A stretch of DNA of 64,000 bases from IMG/VR virus record IMGVR_UViG_3300031963_000065, positions 1-64,000 of that record, one strand, 5' to 3'. Positions 49,564-56,727 of the stretch are shown one piece after another. The translations under genes and the position numbers were made by a program. The notes under the pieces are model-generated. The model did no database searches. It had not been told where the DNA came from and was given only the letters and a program-made list of their open reading frames with translations. Source of the stretch: a virus. How positions within the stretch are numbered: the stretch's first letter is position 1; every line of letters begins with the position of its first letter.

Positions 49564-49933
49564 AAGAAAAATTATTTCTTCTCGGACGATATTTAAATAG
49601 GTTTACTGGTGGATCTGGTTTCATCCACTCTTCTATTTTATTGATCCTTTCTTCACTATAAAATTCTTGCTGAACATACCACAGTTTCCAATGCTCGTAC
49701 CCCTTATCTTGATTACAGGAGTGACAGCAGCAAACTACATTCTTTGTGAAGTCCATTCCACCTTTGGACTGTGGAACAATGTGGTCTATTGTGAGATTTT
49801 CTCCTGATCCACAATAAGCACATTGATGATTCCATTGCTCTTTTATATGTTTCTTCCACATTCGTTTTGCCTCTCCAGAACTTGTTGTGTATAGATTAAA
49901 CAAGTATTCTTTTGGAGAGTGTAGAGGTCCCAT
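49562..49933 (-). CDS. HNH endonuclease, 123 aa
   Basis: Classic small HNH: WNHQCAYCGSGENLTIDHIV, then PQSKGGMDFTKNVVCCCHSCNQDKG. DHI with the N of KNVV and H of CCHSCN supply the active site. CxxC (CAYC) and CHSC pairs are the structural zinc site. It may be a free-standing homing nuclease or have a packaging role; its position between fibre genes and a run of small genes fits a mobile gene. Its own late-promoter octamer lies 21 nt upstream of its start. Confidence 0.8.
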   Translation of the reverse strand: MGPLHSPKEYLFNLYTTSSGEAKRMWKKHIKEQWNHQCAYCGSGENLTIDHIVPQSKGGMDFTKNVVCCCHSCNQDKGYEHWKLWYVQQEFYSEERINKIEEWMKPDPPVNLFKYRPRRNNFS

Positions 49934-49936
49934 AAA

Positions 49937-50086
49937 TTACTGCGACTTATCTATATTTATTCTCTTACATGCTCCTCGTGCCCATGCCCGTGCCATACTA
50001 TCTACATGAGAGCAAAGTTTACCAGACTCACCACAATAAGGACACTTGGAATCCTTTGGGTCATTAGGGTACGAAAACTTTGGCAT
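49937..50086 (-). CDS. Small zinc-binding protein, 49 aa
   Basis: ATG at 50086, overlapping the end of the 107-aa gene by 23 nt. The product (MPKFSYPNDPKDSKCPYCGE, SGKLCSHVDSMARAWARGAC) has CPYC at 15-18 with C25 and H27 as partners, a small zinc-ribbon. Its stop is 3 nt from the HNH start. Unknown function; such proteins next to HNH genes might help DNA binding (speculative). Confidence 0.65.
   Translation of the reverse strand: MPKFSYPNDPKDSKCPYCGESGKLCSHVDSMARAWARGACKRINIDKSQ
49954..49961 (-). promoter_or_regulatory. T4-type late promoter octamer (AATAAATA)
   Basis: The minus strand reads AATAAATA 21 nt upstream of the HNH ATG at 49933, inside the 3' end of the 49-aa gene. Confidence 0.45.
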
Positions 50087-50387
50087 CGCTCTGGTTTAAT
50101 TGTTTTTGATTTTCAACACCAAACGCATCATCAAATTCTTCATATATTTCCTTCCAAGAACCACCAACACCACCATCCATATTGACGACAATCTCATTGG
50201 TTGGAAGTGCCTTTGGAGTTTCAATATCTATTACCTGGTCCATCAGCACCTTGTTTTTTACAATCTCACGATTTGGTCCGTCCAGACTCATCATCATTCT
50301 TGCATCTTCAAAACTACCACAGTCACAAATTTTTTTATGAGTTCTTCTTTCTCTTACTGTAAAGTGCTCGTCATTATACTTTTTCAT
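50064..50387 (-). CDS. Hypothetical protein, 107 aa
   Basis: Starts MKKYNDEHFTVRERRTHKKI. Residues 18-60 contain a Cys pair (KKICDCGSFEDARMMMSLDG). The C-terminus is acidic (KEIYEEFDDAFGVENQKQL). No family recognised. It is packed between two small genes and overlaps both neighbours, so it belongs to a coupled run of accessory genes upstream of the fibre operon. Confidence 0.55.
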   Translation of the reverse strand: MKKYNDEHFTVRERRTHKKICDCGSFEDARMMMSLDGPNREIVKNKVLMDQVIDIETPKALPTNEIVVNMDGGVGGSWKEIYEEFDDAFGVENQKQLNQSDAKVFVP

Positions 50388-50622
50388 TATTAGGTTGCGA
50401 AGGAACTACTGGACTTCTACTTTTATTTTTAATTACAATGAAGGCATCATTCTGATAGGAAATTGTTCCGTATGGTTTTGACCACTTTGGATTTGCACTT
50501 TCGGTTTGCTTAATACCACTGAAAGCAACTCCACCGATTTCAACAGCAATATCATCATCAGCAGTCCATTTCAATTTTTGAAGAGCACTATTAAGATGTT
50601 CTACCCAATCAGCACTTCTCAT
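50374..50622 (-). CDS. Hypothetical protein, 82 aa
   Basis: I choose the ATG at 50622 (MRSADWVEHLNSALQKLKWT), which has GAGG about 8 nt upstream; a start at 50655 has no ribosome site. The body (DDDIAVEIGGVAFSGIKQTE, AFIVIKNKSRSPVVPSQPNN) looks like a small beta domain. It overlaps the following gene by 14 nt. Function unknown. Confidence 0.55.
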   Translation of the reverse strand: MRSADWVEHLNSALQKLKWTADDDIAVEIGGVAFSGIKQTESANPKWSKPYGTISYQNDAFIVIKNKSRSPVVPSQPNNEKV

Positions 50623-50678
50623 TACATTTTCCTCAGGTTCAAGGTTTCCGATCATCTGGTTTTTCTAGTCTCTCTTCA

Positions 50679-50933
50679 TTATACTTCTTTTTTGGCGGTC
50701 TGTAAAGATTTGGCCAAGTATCCCGTATTATCTCTGCGAGTTTGTATGGTGTTTCCGTTGTTATCATTCCAGTGTCTTATTGCGTTTGCTACGATTGCGA
50801 TATTTGTAATCAGGTATGTGATAAAAATAAGGGTGCGTATAATAGCAATAGTATCAGACTCTCTATCGTTTTTACCTGACTTCTCGCCAAGTGCTTTTGC
50901 CCACAAACGCCAGAGTGTTTTTTGTTTCTTCAT
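50679..50933 (-). CDS. Small membrane protein, 84 aa
   Basis: Residues 30-52 form a transmembrane segment (LIFITYLITNIAIVANAI) preceded by a basic N-terminus (KKQKTLWRLWAKALGEKSGK). The tail is polar. It lies between the psbD terminator and the small genes. This 'AKALGEKSGKNDRESDTIAI' type occurs widely in cyanomyoviruses, in my recollection, and has no known function. Possibly it acts at the host membrane. Confidence 0.65.
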   Translation of the reverse strand: MKKQKTLWRLWAKALGEKSGKNDRESDTIAIIRTLIFITYLITNIAIVANAIRHWNDNNGNTIQTRRDNTGYLAKSLQTAKKEV

Positions 50934-50937
50934 AGAG

Positions 50938-50968
50938 TTAAAAAAAGACCCCTTTGAGGGGGGGTCTT
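50938..50968 (-). terminator. Rho-independent terminator after psbD
   Basis: Stem AAGACCCC/GGGGTCTT (50945..50952 with 50961..50968) is followed on the minus strand by a U-run. It sits 17 nt after the psbD stop. Confidence 0.85.
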
Positions 50969-50984
50969 GTATTATACGACATAT

Positions 50985-52046
50985 TTAGAGAGCATTCCCT
51001 CTTGGGAGAACCTCATCTGGAAATACAAAATTTTCATGAATCTGATCCACAGGAGCCATCCAAGCACGCAAGCCCTCGTTTAATAATATATTCTTCGTGT
51101 AGAAAGTTTCAAACTCTGGATCTTCTGCCGCTCTAACTTCCTGAGATACAAAATCATAAGCTCTTAGGTTAAGAGCAAGACCAATGATGCCGATAGAAGA
51201 AGTCCAAAGGCCCATAACGGGTACAAAAAGCATAAAGAAATGCAGCCAACGTTTATTAGAAAAAGCAATACCAAAGATCTGGGACCAAAATCTGTTGGCA
51301 GTAACCATTGAATAAGTTTCTTCTTCTTGGGTAGGCTCAAACGCTTTGAAAGTATTTGATTGATCACTGTCTTCATAAAGTGTGTTCTCAACTGTTGCAC
51401 CGTGAATAGCACAGAGTAGTGCTCCTCCTAGTATACCAGCAACTCCCATCATATGGAAGGGGTTTAGCGTCCAATTGTGGAAACCCTGAAGGAACAGAAG
51501 GAACCTGAAGATAGCAGCAACACCAAAGGAAGGTGCGAAGAACCAACTGGATTGACCCAGAGGATACATCAGGAATACGCTGACGAACACAGCAATAGGA
51601 CCTGAGAATGCGATTGCGTTATAAGGTCTGATACCAACCAGGCGAGCAATCTCAAACTGGCGAAGCATGAAACCTATAAGGGCAAAGGCTCCGTGGAGCG
51701 CCACAAAAGTCCAGAGTCCCCCAAGTTGGAACCAACGGACGATATCTCCCTGAGACTCTGGACCCCAAAGTAAAAGAAGAGAATGACCCATAGAATCTGC
51801 AGGCGACGACACAGCAGCTGTAAGGAAATTAGCGCCCTCAAGGTAACTAGACGCCAACCCGTGGGTGTACCAGCTTGTAACAAACGTCGTGCCAGTAAGC
51901 CAGCCACCAAGGGCAAGATAAGCAGTGGGAAAAAGTAGTAGTCCAGACCAACCCACAAATATGAAGCGATCGCGTTTAAGCCAGTCATCAAGGACATCGA
52001 ACCAACCTCTCTGTGAAATGGGCGGTGAAAGAGTTGAAGAAGTCAT
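50985..52046 (-). CDS. psbD: Photosystem II D2 protein
   Basis: A 353-aa protein, the usual D2 length, with the full set of five membrane helices. Landmarks: [79 protein letters not shown] (chlorophyll His and quinone site) and [23 protein letters not shown] at 52046 has AGGAGG 5 nt upstream, and a late-promoter octamer lies 22 nt upstream. It replaces host D2 and with psbA keeps photosystem II running during infection. Base composition is more GC-rich than nearby genes, as for host-derived genes. Confidence 0.97.
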   Translation of the reverse strand: MTSSTLSPPISQRGWFDVLDDWLKRDRFIFVGWSGLLLFPTAYLALGGWLTGTTFVTSWYTHGLASSYLEGANFLTAAVSSPADSMGHSLLLLWGPESQGDIVRWFQLGGLWTFVALHGAFALIGFMLRQFEIARLVGIRPYNAIAFSGPIAVFVSVFLMYPLGQSSWFFAPSFGVAAIFRFLLFLQGFHNWTLNPFHMMGVAGILGGALLCAIHGATVENTLYEDSDQSNTFKAFEPTQEEETYSMVTANRFWSQIFGIAFSNKRWLHFFMLFVPVMGLWTSSIGIIGLALNLRAYDFVSQEVRAAEDPEFETFYTKNILLNEGLRAWMAPVDQIHENFVFPDEVLPRGNAL

Positions 52047-52067
52047 AACCTCCTGTATCGTTTCTCA

Positions 52068-52075
52068 TATTTATC
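52068..52075 (-). promoter_or_regulatory. T4-type late promoter octamer (GATAAATA)
   Basis: The minus strand reads GATAAATA 22 nt upstream of the psbD ATG, between psbD and the 40-aa gene. Motif-based call. Confidence 0.5.
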
Positions 52076-52114
52076 TTAACATTCCTTAACAAAGAAGTCA
52101 ATGGGTGTTTGTGC

Positions 52115-52237
52115 TCATCCCCAATAAATGACGCTAAGAGTGAACGCAACGAAAATAATAACTGTGAATATCATCATACCTACACCTGCCCAGATGACCC
52201 AGTTAGGCATAGGTTCGTTTTCGGTATTATGAGACAT
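52115..52237 (-). CDS. 40-aa single-pass membrane peptide between psbD and the endonuclease
   Basis: ATG at 52237, no clear ribosome site. The peptide is a polar N-terminus (MSHNTENEPMPNWVIWAGVG) followed by one transmembrane helix (MMIFTVIIFVAFTLSVIYWG). Its size and topology recall the small single-helix subunits of photosystem II or cytochrome b6f, but no psb or pet sequence is recognised. It lies 8 nt after the endonuclease stop and upstream of psbD. Could be a small photosystem-associated or unrelated membrane peptide. Confidence 0.55.
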   Translation of the reverse strand: MSHNTENEPMPNWVIWAGVGMMIFTVIIFVAFTLSVIYWG

Positions 52238-52245
52238 TAGTTTTA

Positions 52246-52824
52246 TTACAAACAACTATTAGCATATTCTATGATTTCTTGTATTGGAAGTTCTTTTACA
52301 AAATGCTCTGACCCTCCTATTATACCATCAATCTTTTTTTGATACTGCTTATAAGTATCCAAGATATATCTTTCACACTCAAATACTTTTTTGTGGGACG
52401 CTTTCCATTCGCCAAGTTCTTTTACAGTTTCAGTAAAGCGATATTTTATTCCGTGAAAAGACCTACCTATTTTATAAGTTCCGTATATGGTTTCAATAAA
52501 ATATAAGTAATCTTCTCTATCAGACCATTCCTCCTTAAAACCGAAAAATCCATAACTTTTTGATATACCAACCGTTCCAGCATTCCAAGTTGGTTTCCCA
52601 AATGCTGGATTATTTTTACCAAGTTTTGATTTTCTTTTGCAACAAAATGCTTCTCCACCTTTTTCATAGGTGAAAATAAAGTTTCTTATACTCATATTTC
52701 TCTGTCCTGTGCAAGGGCATTTAACCACTACATCGGTTGAGCGACGCACAAGTCTTTCAGGAAGGTAGATAAGTTCTAAACCCCGTCTTTCACATTCAGA
52801 TATTACTAATTCGTGGAGGTCCAT
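52246..52824 (-). CDS. Free-standing homing endonuclease, GIY-YIG-like, 192 aa
   Basis: The catalytic half (105-165) is YLYFIETIYGTYKIGRSFHG, followed by IKYRF (Arg129) and VFECERYILD with E149/E151: the GIY-YIG order Y..(Y)IG...R...E. The first half has Cys residues (C36, C38, C61, C62) and GKNNPAFGK at 69-77, a NUMOD3-type DNA-binding element. It sits between psbA (which has a group I intron) and psbD. In phage S-PM2 a free-standing endonuclease (F-CphI) sits near psbA and targets the intron insertion site. This one is not obviously of that Endo VII type, so its target is open. Confidence 0.7.
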   Translation of the reverse strand: MDLHELVISECERRGLELIYLPERLVRRSTDVVVKCPCTGQRNMSIRNFIFTYEKGGEAFCCKRKSKLGKNNPAFGKPTWNAGTVGISKSYGFFGFKEEWSDREDYLYFIETIYGTYKIGRSFHGIKYRFTETVKELGEWKASHKKVFECERYILDTYKQYQKKIDGIIGGSEHFVKELPIQEIIEYANSCL

Positions 52825-52850
52825 AAAGGTTGCTCATAACTTTCCAAAAC

Positions 52851-52858
52851 TATTTATA
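52851..52858 (-). promoter_or_regulatory. Perfect T4 late promoter (TATAAATA) of the endonuclease
   Basis: The minus strand reads TATAAATA 27 nt before the endonuclease ATG. It directly abuts the U-run of the psbA terminator (52858..52864), so termination of psbA and initiation of the endonuclease share the boundary. Confidence 0.65.
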
Positions 52859-52881
52859 AAAAAAGGACCCTTTTGGGGTCC
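52858..52881 (-). terminator. psbA terminator
   Basis: Stem GGACCC/GGGTCC (52865..52870 with 52876..52881, loop of 5 nt) is followed on the minus strand by U7. It lies 30 nt after the psbA stop codon. Confidence 0.85.
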
Positions 52882-52910
52882 CTTAATTATATCATATATT
52901 TGGTTTTATA

Positions 52911-54248
52911 TCAACCAATTGCAGGTGCGGTGAGTGCAACAGGAGTTGACTCGGCAGCAGCAAGATCAAGTGGGAAATTGTGCAAATGTGTTATCGTAAA
53001 GACTCTTTATTCTTTACTTCTTACTGTCGCCAGTAAGTTCAGACTATCTCTTCATCCTTATGTTTATTAAGGAGTCGGGCATTCGTGGGTAGATTATTGT
53101 TGGGACTCACTACCTAGTCGTTAGACCTTTCAGAAAACTTAAACCCTTTCTGACTTGGTACGGGATTGTCTCATAGAGAGTTTCCCCGTTTAACCCGATT
53201 TTACTAATGCCTATTACTAGGCAAGAACACCAACAAGTCTAGCGTTCCTTTCGTGCATTACCTCCATGCCCAGTCCAGCACGGTTGAGAACATCAGCCCA
53301 AGTGTTAATAACTTTTCCTTGACTATCAACAATAGACTGGTTGAAATTAAAGCCGTTGAGGTTGAAAGCCATCGTGGAAACACCAAGAGCGGTGAACCAG
53401 ATGCCTACAACAGGCCAGGCAGCAAGGAAGAAGTGCAGCGAACGGGAGTTATTAAAGGAAGCATATTGAAAAATAAGGCGACCGAAATAACCGTGAGCGG
53501 CTACAATGTTGTAGGTCTCTTCTTCTTGTCCGAACTTGTATCCATAGTTCTGTGACTCATTCTCTGTCGTCTCGCGGACAAGAGAAGAGGTGACAAGAGA
53601 TCCATGCATAGCAGAGAAAAGAGAACCACCGAAGACCCCAGCAACTCCCAGCATGTGGAAAGGATGCATAAGAATGTTGTGTTCTGCCTGGAAAACAAGC
53701 ATGTAGTTGAAAGTGCCTGAAATCCCCAGAGGCATCGCATCAGAGAAGGATCCTTGACCGAAGGGATAGACCAGGAACACTGCGCTAGCAGCAGCAACGG
53801 GTGCAGAGTAGGCAACACAAATCCAAGGACGCATACCGAGTCGGTAAGAAAGTTCCCATTCGCGTCCCATGTAAGCATAGATGCCGATCAGAAAGTGGAA
53901 GACGACCAGTTGGAAAGGTCCTCCATTATATAGCCACTCATCTAGGGAAGAAGCTTCCCAGATGGGGTAAAAGTGCAGTCCAATAGCATTGGACGAAGGA
54001 ATAACAGCACCAGAGATGATGTTGTTTCCGTACATGAGTGAACCAGCAACGGGTTCACGGATTCCATCAATGTCCACAGGGGGAGCACCGATGAAGGCGA
54101 TGATGAAACAAGTCGTAGCAGCAAGCAGGCAAGGAATCATCAGGACTCCGAACCAACCGACATAAAGACGATTATCGGTTGAGGTGACCCAGTTGCAGAA
54201 TTGTTCCCAAGTATTCGATTGTCGTTGTTGTGCAATAGAAGCAGCCAT
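52911..54248 (-). CDS. psbA: Photosystem II D1 protein, interrupted by a group I intron
   Basis: Exon 1 is 54248..53241 (336 codons, ends ...EVMHERNA). Exon 2 is 52982..52911 ([23 protein letters not shown], 23 codons plus stop). Joined they give 359 aa, the normal D1 length, with the conserved C-terminus that is cleaved after Ala344 (DLA). Without splicing, translation would stop after NA-RLVGVLA. Landmarks: [40 protein letters not shown] (quinone/herbicide region further on), and [20 protein letters not shown]. The intron makes expression depend on self-splicing. A leader with strong RNA structure and a late promoter precede it. Confidence 0.95.
52983..53240 (-). ncRNA. Group I intron in psbA, 258 nt, no internal ORF
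   Basis: The 5' site follows AACGCU; the 3' site is after a terminal G (UUUG^CAC). An internal guide GGUGUUC, 10 nt into the intron, pairs with the exon end GAACGCU; the last pair is the conserved U.G. Core signatures are visible: AACGACUA near the middle and GAGAUAGUC further on, which would form P7, and AAAGGUCUAACGACUAGG. The boundaries restore the D1 reading frame exactly. The intron has no endonuclease gene inside; mobility may be supplied by a nearby endonuclease. Confidence 0.85.
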
Positions 54249-54299
54249 TTTTTTAAAAAGATAGTAAGACCATCAGGGAAATGGTGGAGATACTATGCT

Positions 54300-54367
54300 C
54301 CCCGCACCCTTAGCGGGGATATGAGAGACGGATTGGTAACCCTGCCTAGTCTCGGTCAAGCGGCAGG
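54300..54367 (-). promoter_or_regulatory. Structured psbA leader (hairpin plus H-type pseudoknot pattern)
   Basis: A hairpin CCCCGC/GCGGGG (54300..54305 with 54313..54318) sits in the psbA leader. Next to it CCTGCC (54341..54346) pairs with GGCAGG (54362..54367), and GAGAC (54325..54329) pairs with GTCTC (54349..54353). The two pairings interleave, the arrangement of an H-type pseudoknot. The leader from the late promoter to the ATG is about 170 nt. Whether it is a light, metabolite or stability control element is unknown. Confidence 0.45.
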
Positions 54368-54415
54368 AGTGTTACAACTTGTTTCGGAAAGTTACATTCC
54401 GTAACGTTGTTGATG

Positions 54416-54423
54416 TATTTATC
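54416..54423 (-). promoter_or_regulatory. T4-type late promoter octamer (GATAAATA)
   Basis: The minus strand reads GATAAATA about 170 nt upstream of the psbA ATG, leaving a long structured leader. Motif-based call. Confidence 0.45.
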
Positions 54424-54445
54424 ATACTACGGTTTTGGAGTGGCG

Positions 54446-54610
54446 TCAAGCCCTATATTCCTCTATCTTGTCCAGGACCTTATTGAGATACTCGTGAGCA
54501 AGATACTTGGGATCATGGCAAGGTTTATTCATCCACTCATTATCCAAGTCTCTTTTGATTTTGAGGACCTCACATTTTATGGTCTCCTTTGTAAGTTGTC
54601 CTCTAGGCAT
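54446..54610 (-). CDS. Small charged protein, 54 aa
   Basis: ATG at 54610. The product (MPRGQLTKETIKCEVLKIKR, DLDNEWMNKPCHDPKYLAHE) is highly charged and helical with no recognised family. It lies after the terminator that ends the peroxiredoxin gene and before the psbA promoter, so it needs its own promoter or read-through. Supported by start, length and codon-like composition; no homology recognised. Confidence 0.5.
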   Translation of the reverse strand: MPRGQLTKETIKCEVLKIKRDLDNEWMNKPCHDPKYLAHEYLNKVLDKIEEYRA

Positions 54611-54614
54611 ATAC

Positions 54615-54648
54615 AAAAAAACTCTGCTGCTTATTTAGCAACAGAGTT
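54615..54648 (-). terminator. Rho-independent terminator after peroxiredoxin
   Basis: Imperfect 11-bp stem AACTCTGCTGC/GCAACAGAGTT (54620..54630 with 54638..54648) followed on the minus strand by a U-run. It ends the hli-petF-hli-prx transcript. Confidence 0.75.
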
Positions 54649-54668
54649 AAGTATTATTACTTATTCTA

Positions 54669-55196
54669 TCAAACTGGTGCGGTTTCCCTCACAGTTGTCT
54701 TTACATACTCAAGAACGTTTTCTGGTGTCGATACTTCGTATGGATCGGTGTCTGCGTTGTCACGGAAACCGTCTTCAAGGAATAGTTTTTCGATGATTCC
54801 GTTATCCACAACCGCAGCATAACGCCAAGAACGCTGACCGAAACCAAGGTTAGACTTGTTGACCAGATAACCCATGCTTCTGGTGAAATAGGCATTTCCA
54901 TCGGGGATAAGTTTTACTTTTTCAATATTTTGATCTTGTGCCCAGGCATTCATAACAAAGCCGTCATTAACAGCCAAGCAGTAAATAGCGTCGATGCCAA
55001 GAGCAGCAAATTCATCGTAGTTTTCCTCGAATCCTGGGAGTTGATAAGCACTACAAGTAGGAGTGAATGCACCAGGCAGACTGAAAATAACGACTCGCTT
55101 GTTATCAAACAGTTCTGAAGTAGTGCGGGTTACAAACTCACCGTTCTCACGGAAAACAAATTGGACTTGTGGGACTTGAAAATCTTCTTTACGCAT
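54669..55196 (-). CDS. Peroxiredoxin (Prx5/AhpE-like), 175 aa
   Basis: ATG at 55196 has GGAGG immediately upstream; the longer frame to 55220 has no such site. The active-site block is SLPGAFTPTCSAYQLPGFEE with peroxidatic Cys48. Other family elements are VYCLAVNDGFVMNAWAQDQN-like (YCLAVNDGFVMNAW), VNKSNLGFGQRSWRYAAVVD and EKLFLEDG. It reduces peroxides, useful because phage-maintained photosynthesis makes reactive oxygen. It follows the short hli gene by 13 nt. Confidence 0.85.
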   Translation of the reverse strand: MRKEDFQVPQVQFVFRENGEFVTRTTSELFDNKRVVIFSLPGAFTPTCSAYQLPGFEENYDEFAALGIDAIYCLAVNDGFVMNAWAQDQNIEKVKLIPDGNAYFTRSMGYLVNKSNLGFGQRSWRYAAVVDNGIIEKLFLEDGFRDNADTDPYEVSTPENVLEYVKTTVRETAPV

Positions 55197-55209
55197 CTTT
55201 ACCTCCATC

Positions 55210-55317
55210 TCACCACACACCCGGAATCACTTGACCAGTCAGGGCATAGGACCCCATTGCGGCAACGATTCCGATCATTGCGAACCAACCGTTAATGCGT
55301 TCTGCTCTTTCGTTCAT
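55210..55317 (-). CDS. hli: High-light-inducible protein (short), 35 aa
   Basis: The HLIP motif is visible: ERAERINGWFAMIGIVAAMG, where ERxNGW..AM.G is the chlorophyll-binding core. Only a few residues precede and follow it (YALTGQVIPGVW). It binds chlorophyll and protects photosystem assembly. It sits 17 nt after petF's stop and before peroxiredoxin. Below normal ORF-length cut-offs but clearly coding. Confidence 0.85.
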   Translation of the reverse strand: MNERAERINGWFAMIGIVAAMGSYALTGQVIPGVW

Positions 55318-55334
55318 TGTTTTACTCCTAAAAA

Positions 55335-55625
55335 TTAAAGGTTTTCTTCTTGCTCGGTAAGAATCACACAGTCGCTAGTAGGATAAGCGGTACAGGTGAG
55401 AATCCAACCGTCTGCTACTTGATCGTCATCCAGGAATGACTGCTCTTCATTATCTACGGTTCCTTCTACGAGTTTACCAGCACAGGCGGAACAAGCGCCA
55501 GCACGGCACGATGCAGGAAGGTCAATACCTGCCTCTTCTGCCGCTTCAAGAATATACTGATCGCTCGCACACTGAATGGTGGTTTCGGAGCCGTCGGGAG
55601 AGCGGAGAGTAACATTGTAAGTCAT
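55335..55625 (-). CDS. petF: [2Fe-2S] plant-type ferredoxin
   Basis: A 96-aa protein with the four cluster ligands Cys40, Cys45, Cys48 and Cys78 in [16 protein letters not shown] and [12 protein letters not shown]. This is the normal plant-type ferredoxin length. It could carry electrons from photosystem I to phage-encoded or host reductases. It sits between two hli genes in a photosynthesis and stress operon. In cyanophages it is sometimes linked to bilin or ribonucleotide reduction, but no such gene is in the window. Confidence 0.95.
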   Translation of the reverse strand: MTYNVTLRSPDGSETTIQCASDQYILEAAEEAGIDLPASCRAGACSACAGKLVEGTVDNEEQSFLDDDQVADGWILTCTAYPTSDCVILTEQEENL

Positions 55626-55637
55626 AGGTAGAAATAC

Positions 55638-55832
55638 TTAGAAAATACCAAAGAACAGTTTACCAGTAGTTGCGTAAGAAATCAAGCCTGCTACGATACC
55701 CATCATTGCCCAGCGACCATTGGTGCGCTCCTTGACCATGTTAGGGGTAATCTGCCCGTAGTTTTCATAATACATTACAGGTTCTTTGGCAAACATGTTC
55801 TGCTGCCCATACTCATTAGTTGTTACAGTCAT
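55638..55832 (-). CDS. hli: High-light-inducible protein, 64 aa
   Basis: The start is the ATG at 55832 (MTVTTNEYGQQNMFAKEPVM); an upstream start at 55871 is not supported. The HLIP core is VKERTNGRWAMMGIVAGLIS (E..NGR.AM.G), followed by YATTGKLFFGIF. First gene of the hli-petF-hli-prx operon. A TATAAT-like box (TATATAATG) lies about 30 nt upstream but no good -35 was found. Confidence 0.9.
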   Translation of the reverse strand: MTVTTNEYGQQNMFAKEPVMYYENYGQITPNMVKERTNGRWAMMGIVAGLISYATTGKLFFGIF

Positions 55833-55870
55833 TGTAGTTTTGTGAAGAACTGTTACAACATTATATAGCA

Positions 55871-55894
55871 AAAATAAAGGGGACGCAATCCCCC
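55871..55894 (-). terminator. Rho-independent terminator after the GT25 gene
   Basis: GGGG(55879..55882) pairs with CCCC (55890..55893), loop ACGCAAT, with an extra C. On the minus strand the hairpin is followed by UUUAUUUUU. It separates the glycan island from the photosynthesis block. Confidence 0.65.
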
Positions 55895-55930
55895 TGTGTT
55901 ACGGTTTCCCGATATATTGAGTATAAATGC

Positions 55931-56722
55931 TTACTTTCCTTCAAATCCTGGAGGTAATGTTCCAAAATAAGGATCATAGTCAAATATAACATTCCAATCT
56001 GGAATATCAATAGCTTGAGTTTTCCAGAAGTTCCAAAGACCATCATGACTACTTCTATGAAAAATATCTACATGAATGTCATGAATATCAGAACCAAGTT
56101 CTACCTTGTAAAGGAACAGGGGAATAGCAAAAGTATTTCCAGAATTATAGATTAAGTCATCAGCTACTGCTCTGGGTTTAACACCTTGATCTAACTTATA
56201 CTTGTCTTCACGACAATGCAAATCGATAAGTTTCTGGGCATGATGTCTTGTAATCATATAGCAGGCAGTAGAAAAGTCATTTACGAACCTCCGATGGAGT
56301 TTCATATGAACTTGTGCTGGGTTGATAATAGCGAGTTGAATAACATCATAGTCATAAGGAACCTTAGAGTAAAAGTCCCTCCATTTAAATGGCCAATGCG
56401 ATGCTGTAGAAATATCACAGTCATCTTCCATCACCAAAGCACATGGTGCATCTGATGTTTCTAGAAAATGCTTCATTGCCTTAAGATGAGATGTTACACA
56501 TCCAACCTCACCAGAAGTCATGTTATCAGGATACCTACCCTTGATAATATCACTCAGGTCATCTTCTCTACCATCATATGCTGAGATACGAGTGTAGTCT
56601 TCTATCTCCCAGTATTTGAACTGGTCTTCCATATACTTCCACCTATCAGGTTTTCCATCAAGGTTGATACAATAAATGGGAGGAAGTCCTTTAAGTTTGA
56701 ATGCTGCCTTATTCTTGTCCAT
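55931..56722 (-). CDS. Family-25 glycosyltransferase, 263 aa
   Basis: The start is the ATG at 56722 (MDKNKAAFKLKGLPPIYCIN); an upstream GTG overlapping the previous stop (TAGTG) is also possible. GT25 signature: PPIYCINLDGKPDRWKYMED, GEVGCVTSHLKAMKHFLETS and CALVMEDDCDISTA (metal-binding EDD). C-terminal segment GLWNFWKTQAIDIP. GT25 enzymes add galactose or other sugars to lipopolysaccharide and, in some cases, hydroxylysine in collagen. With collagen-like fibres nearby the second use is tempting but unproven. Confidence 0.85.
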   Translation of the reverse strand: MDKNKAAFKLKGLPPIYCINLDGKPDRWKYMEDQFKYWEIEDYTRISAYDGREDDLSDIIKGRYPDNMTSGEVGCVTSHLKAMKHFLETSDAPCALVMEDDCDISTASHWPFKWRDFYSKVPYDYDVIQLAIINPAQVHMKLHRRFVNDFSTACYMITRHHAQKLIDLHCREDKYKLDQGVKPRAVADDLIYNSGNTFAIPLFLYKVELGSDIHDIHVDIFHRSSHDGLWNFWKTQAIDIPDWNVIFDYDPYFGTLPPGFEGK

Positions 56723-56727
56723 CAACA

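Noticed and set aside
53217-54248. psbA read as a 343-aa protein ending RLVGVLA
   Set aside because: This is translation into the intron; joining to HNFPLDLA... at 52982 restores the conserved D1 C-terminus.
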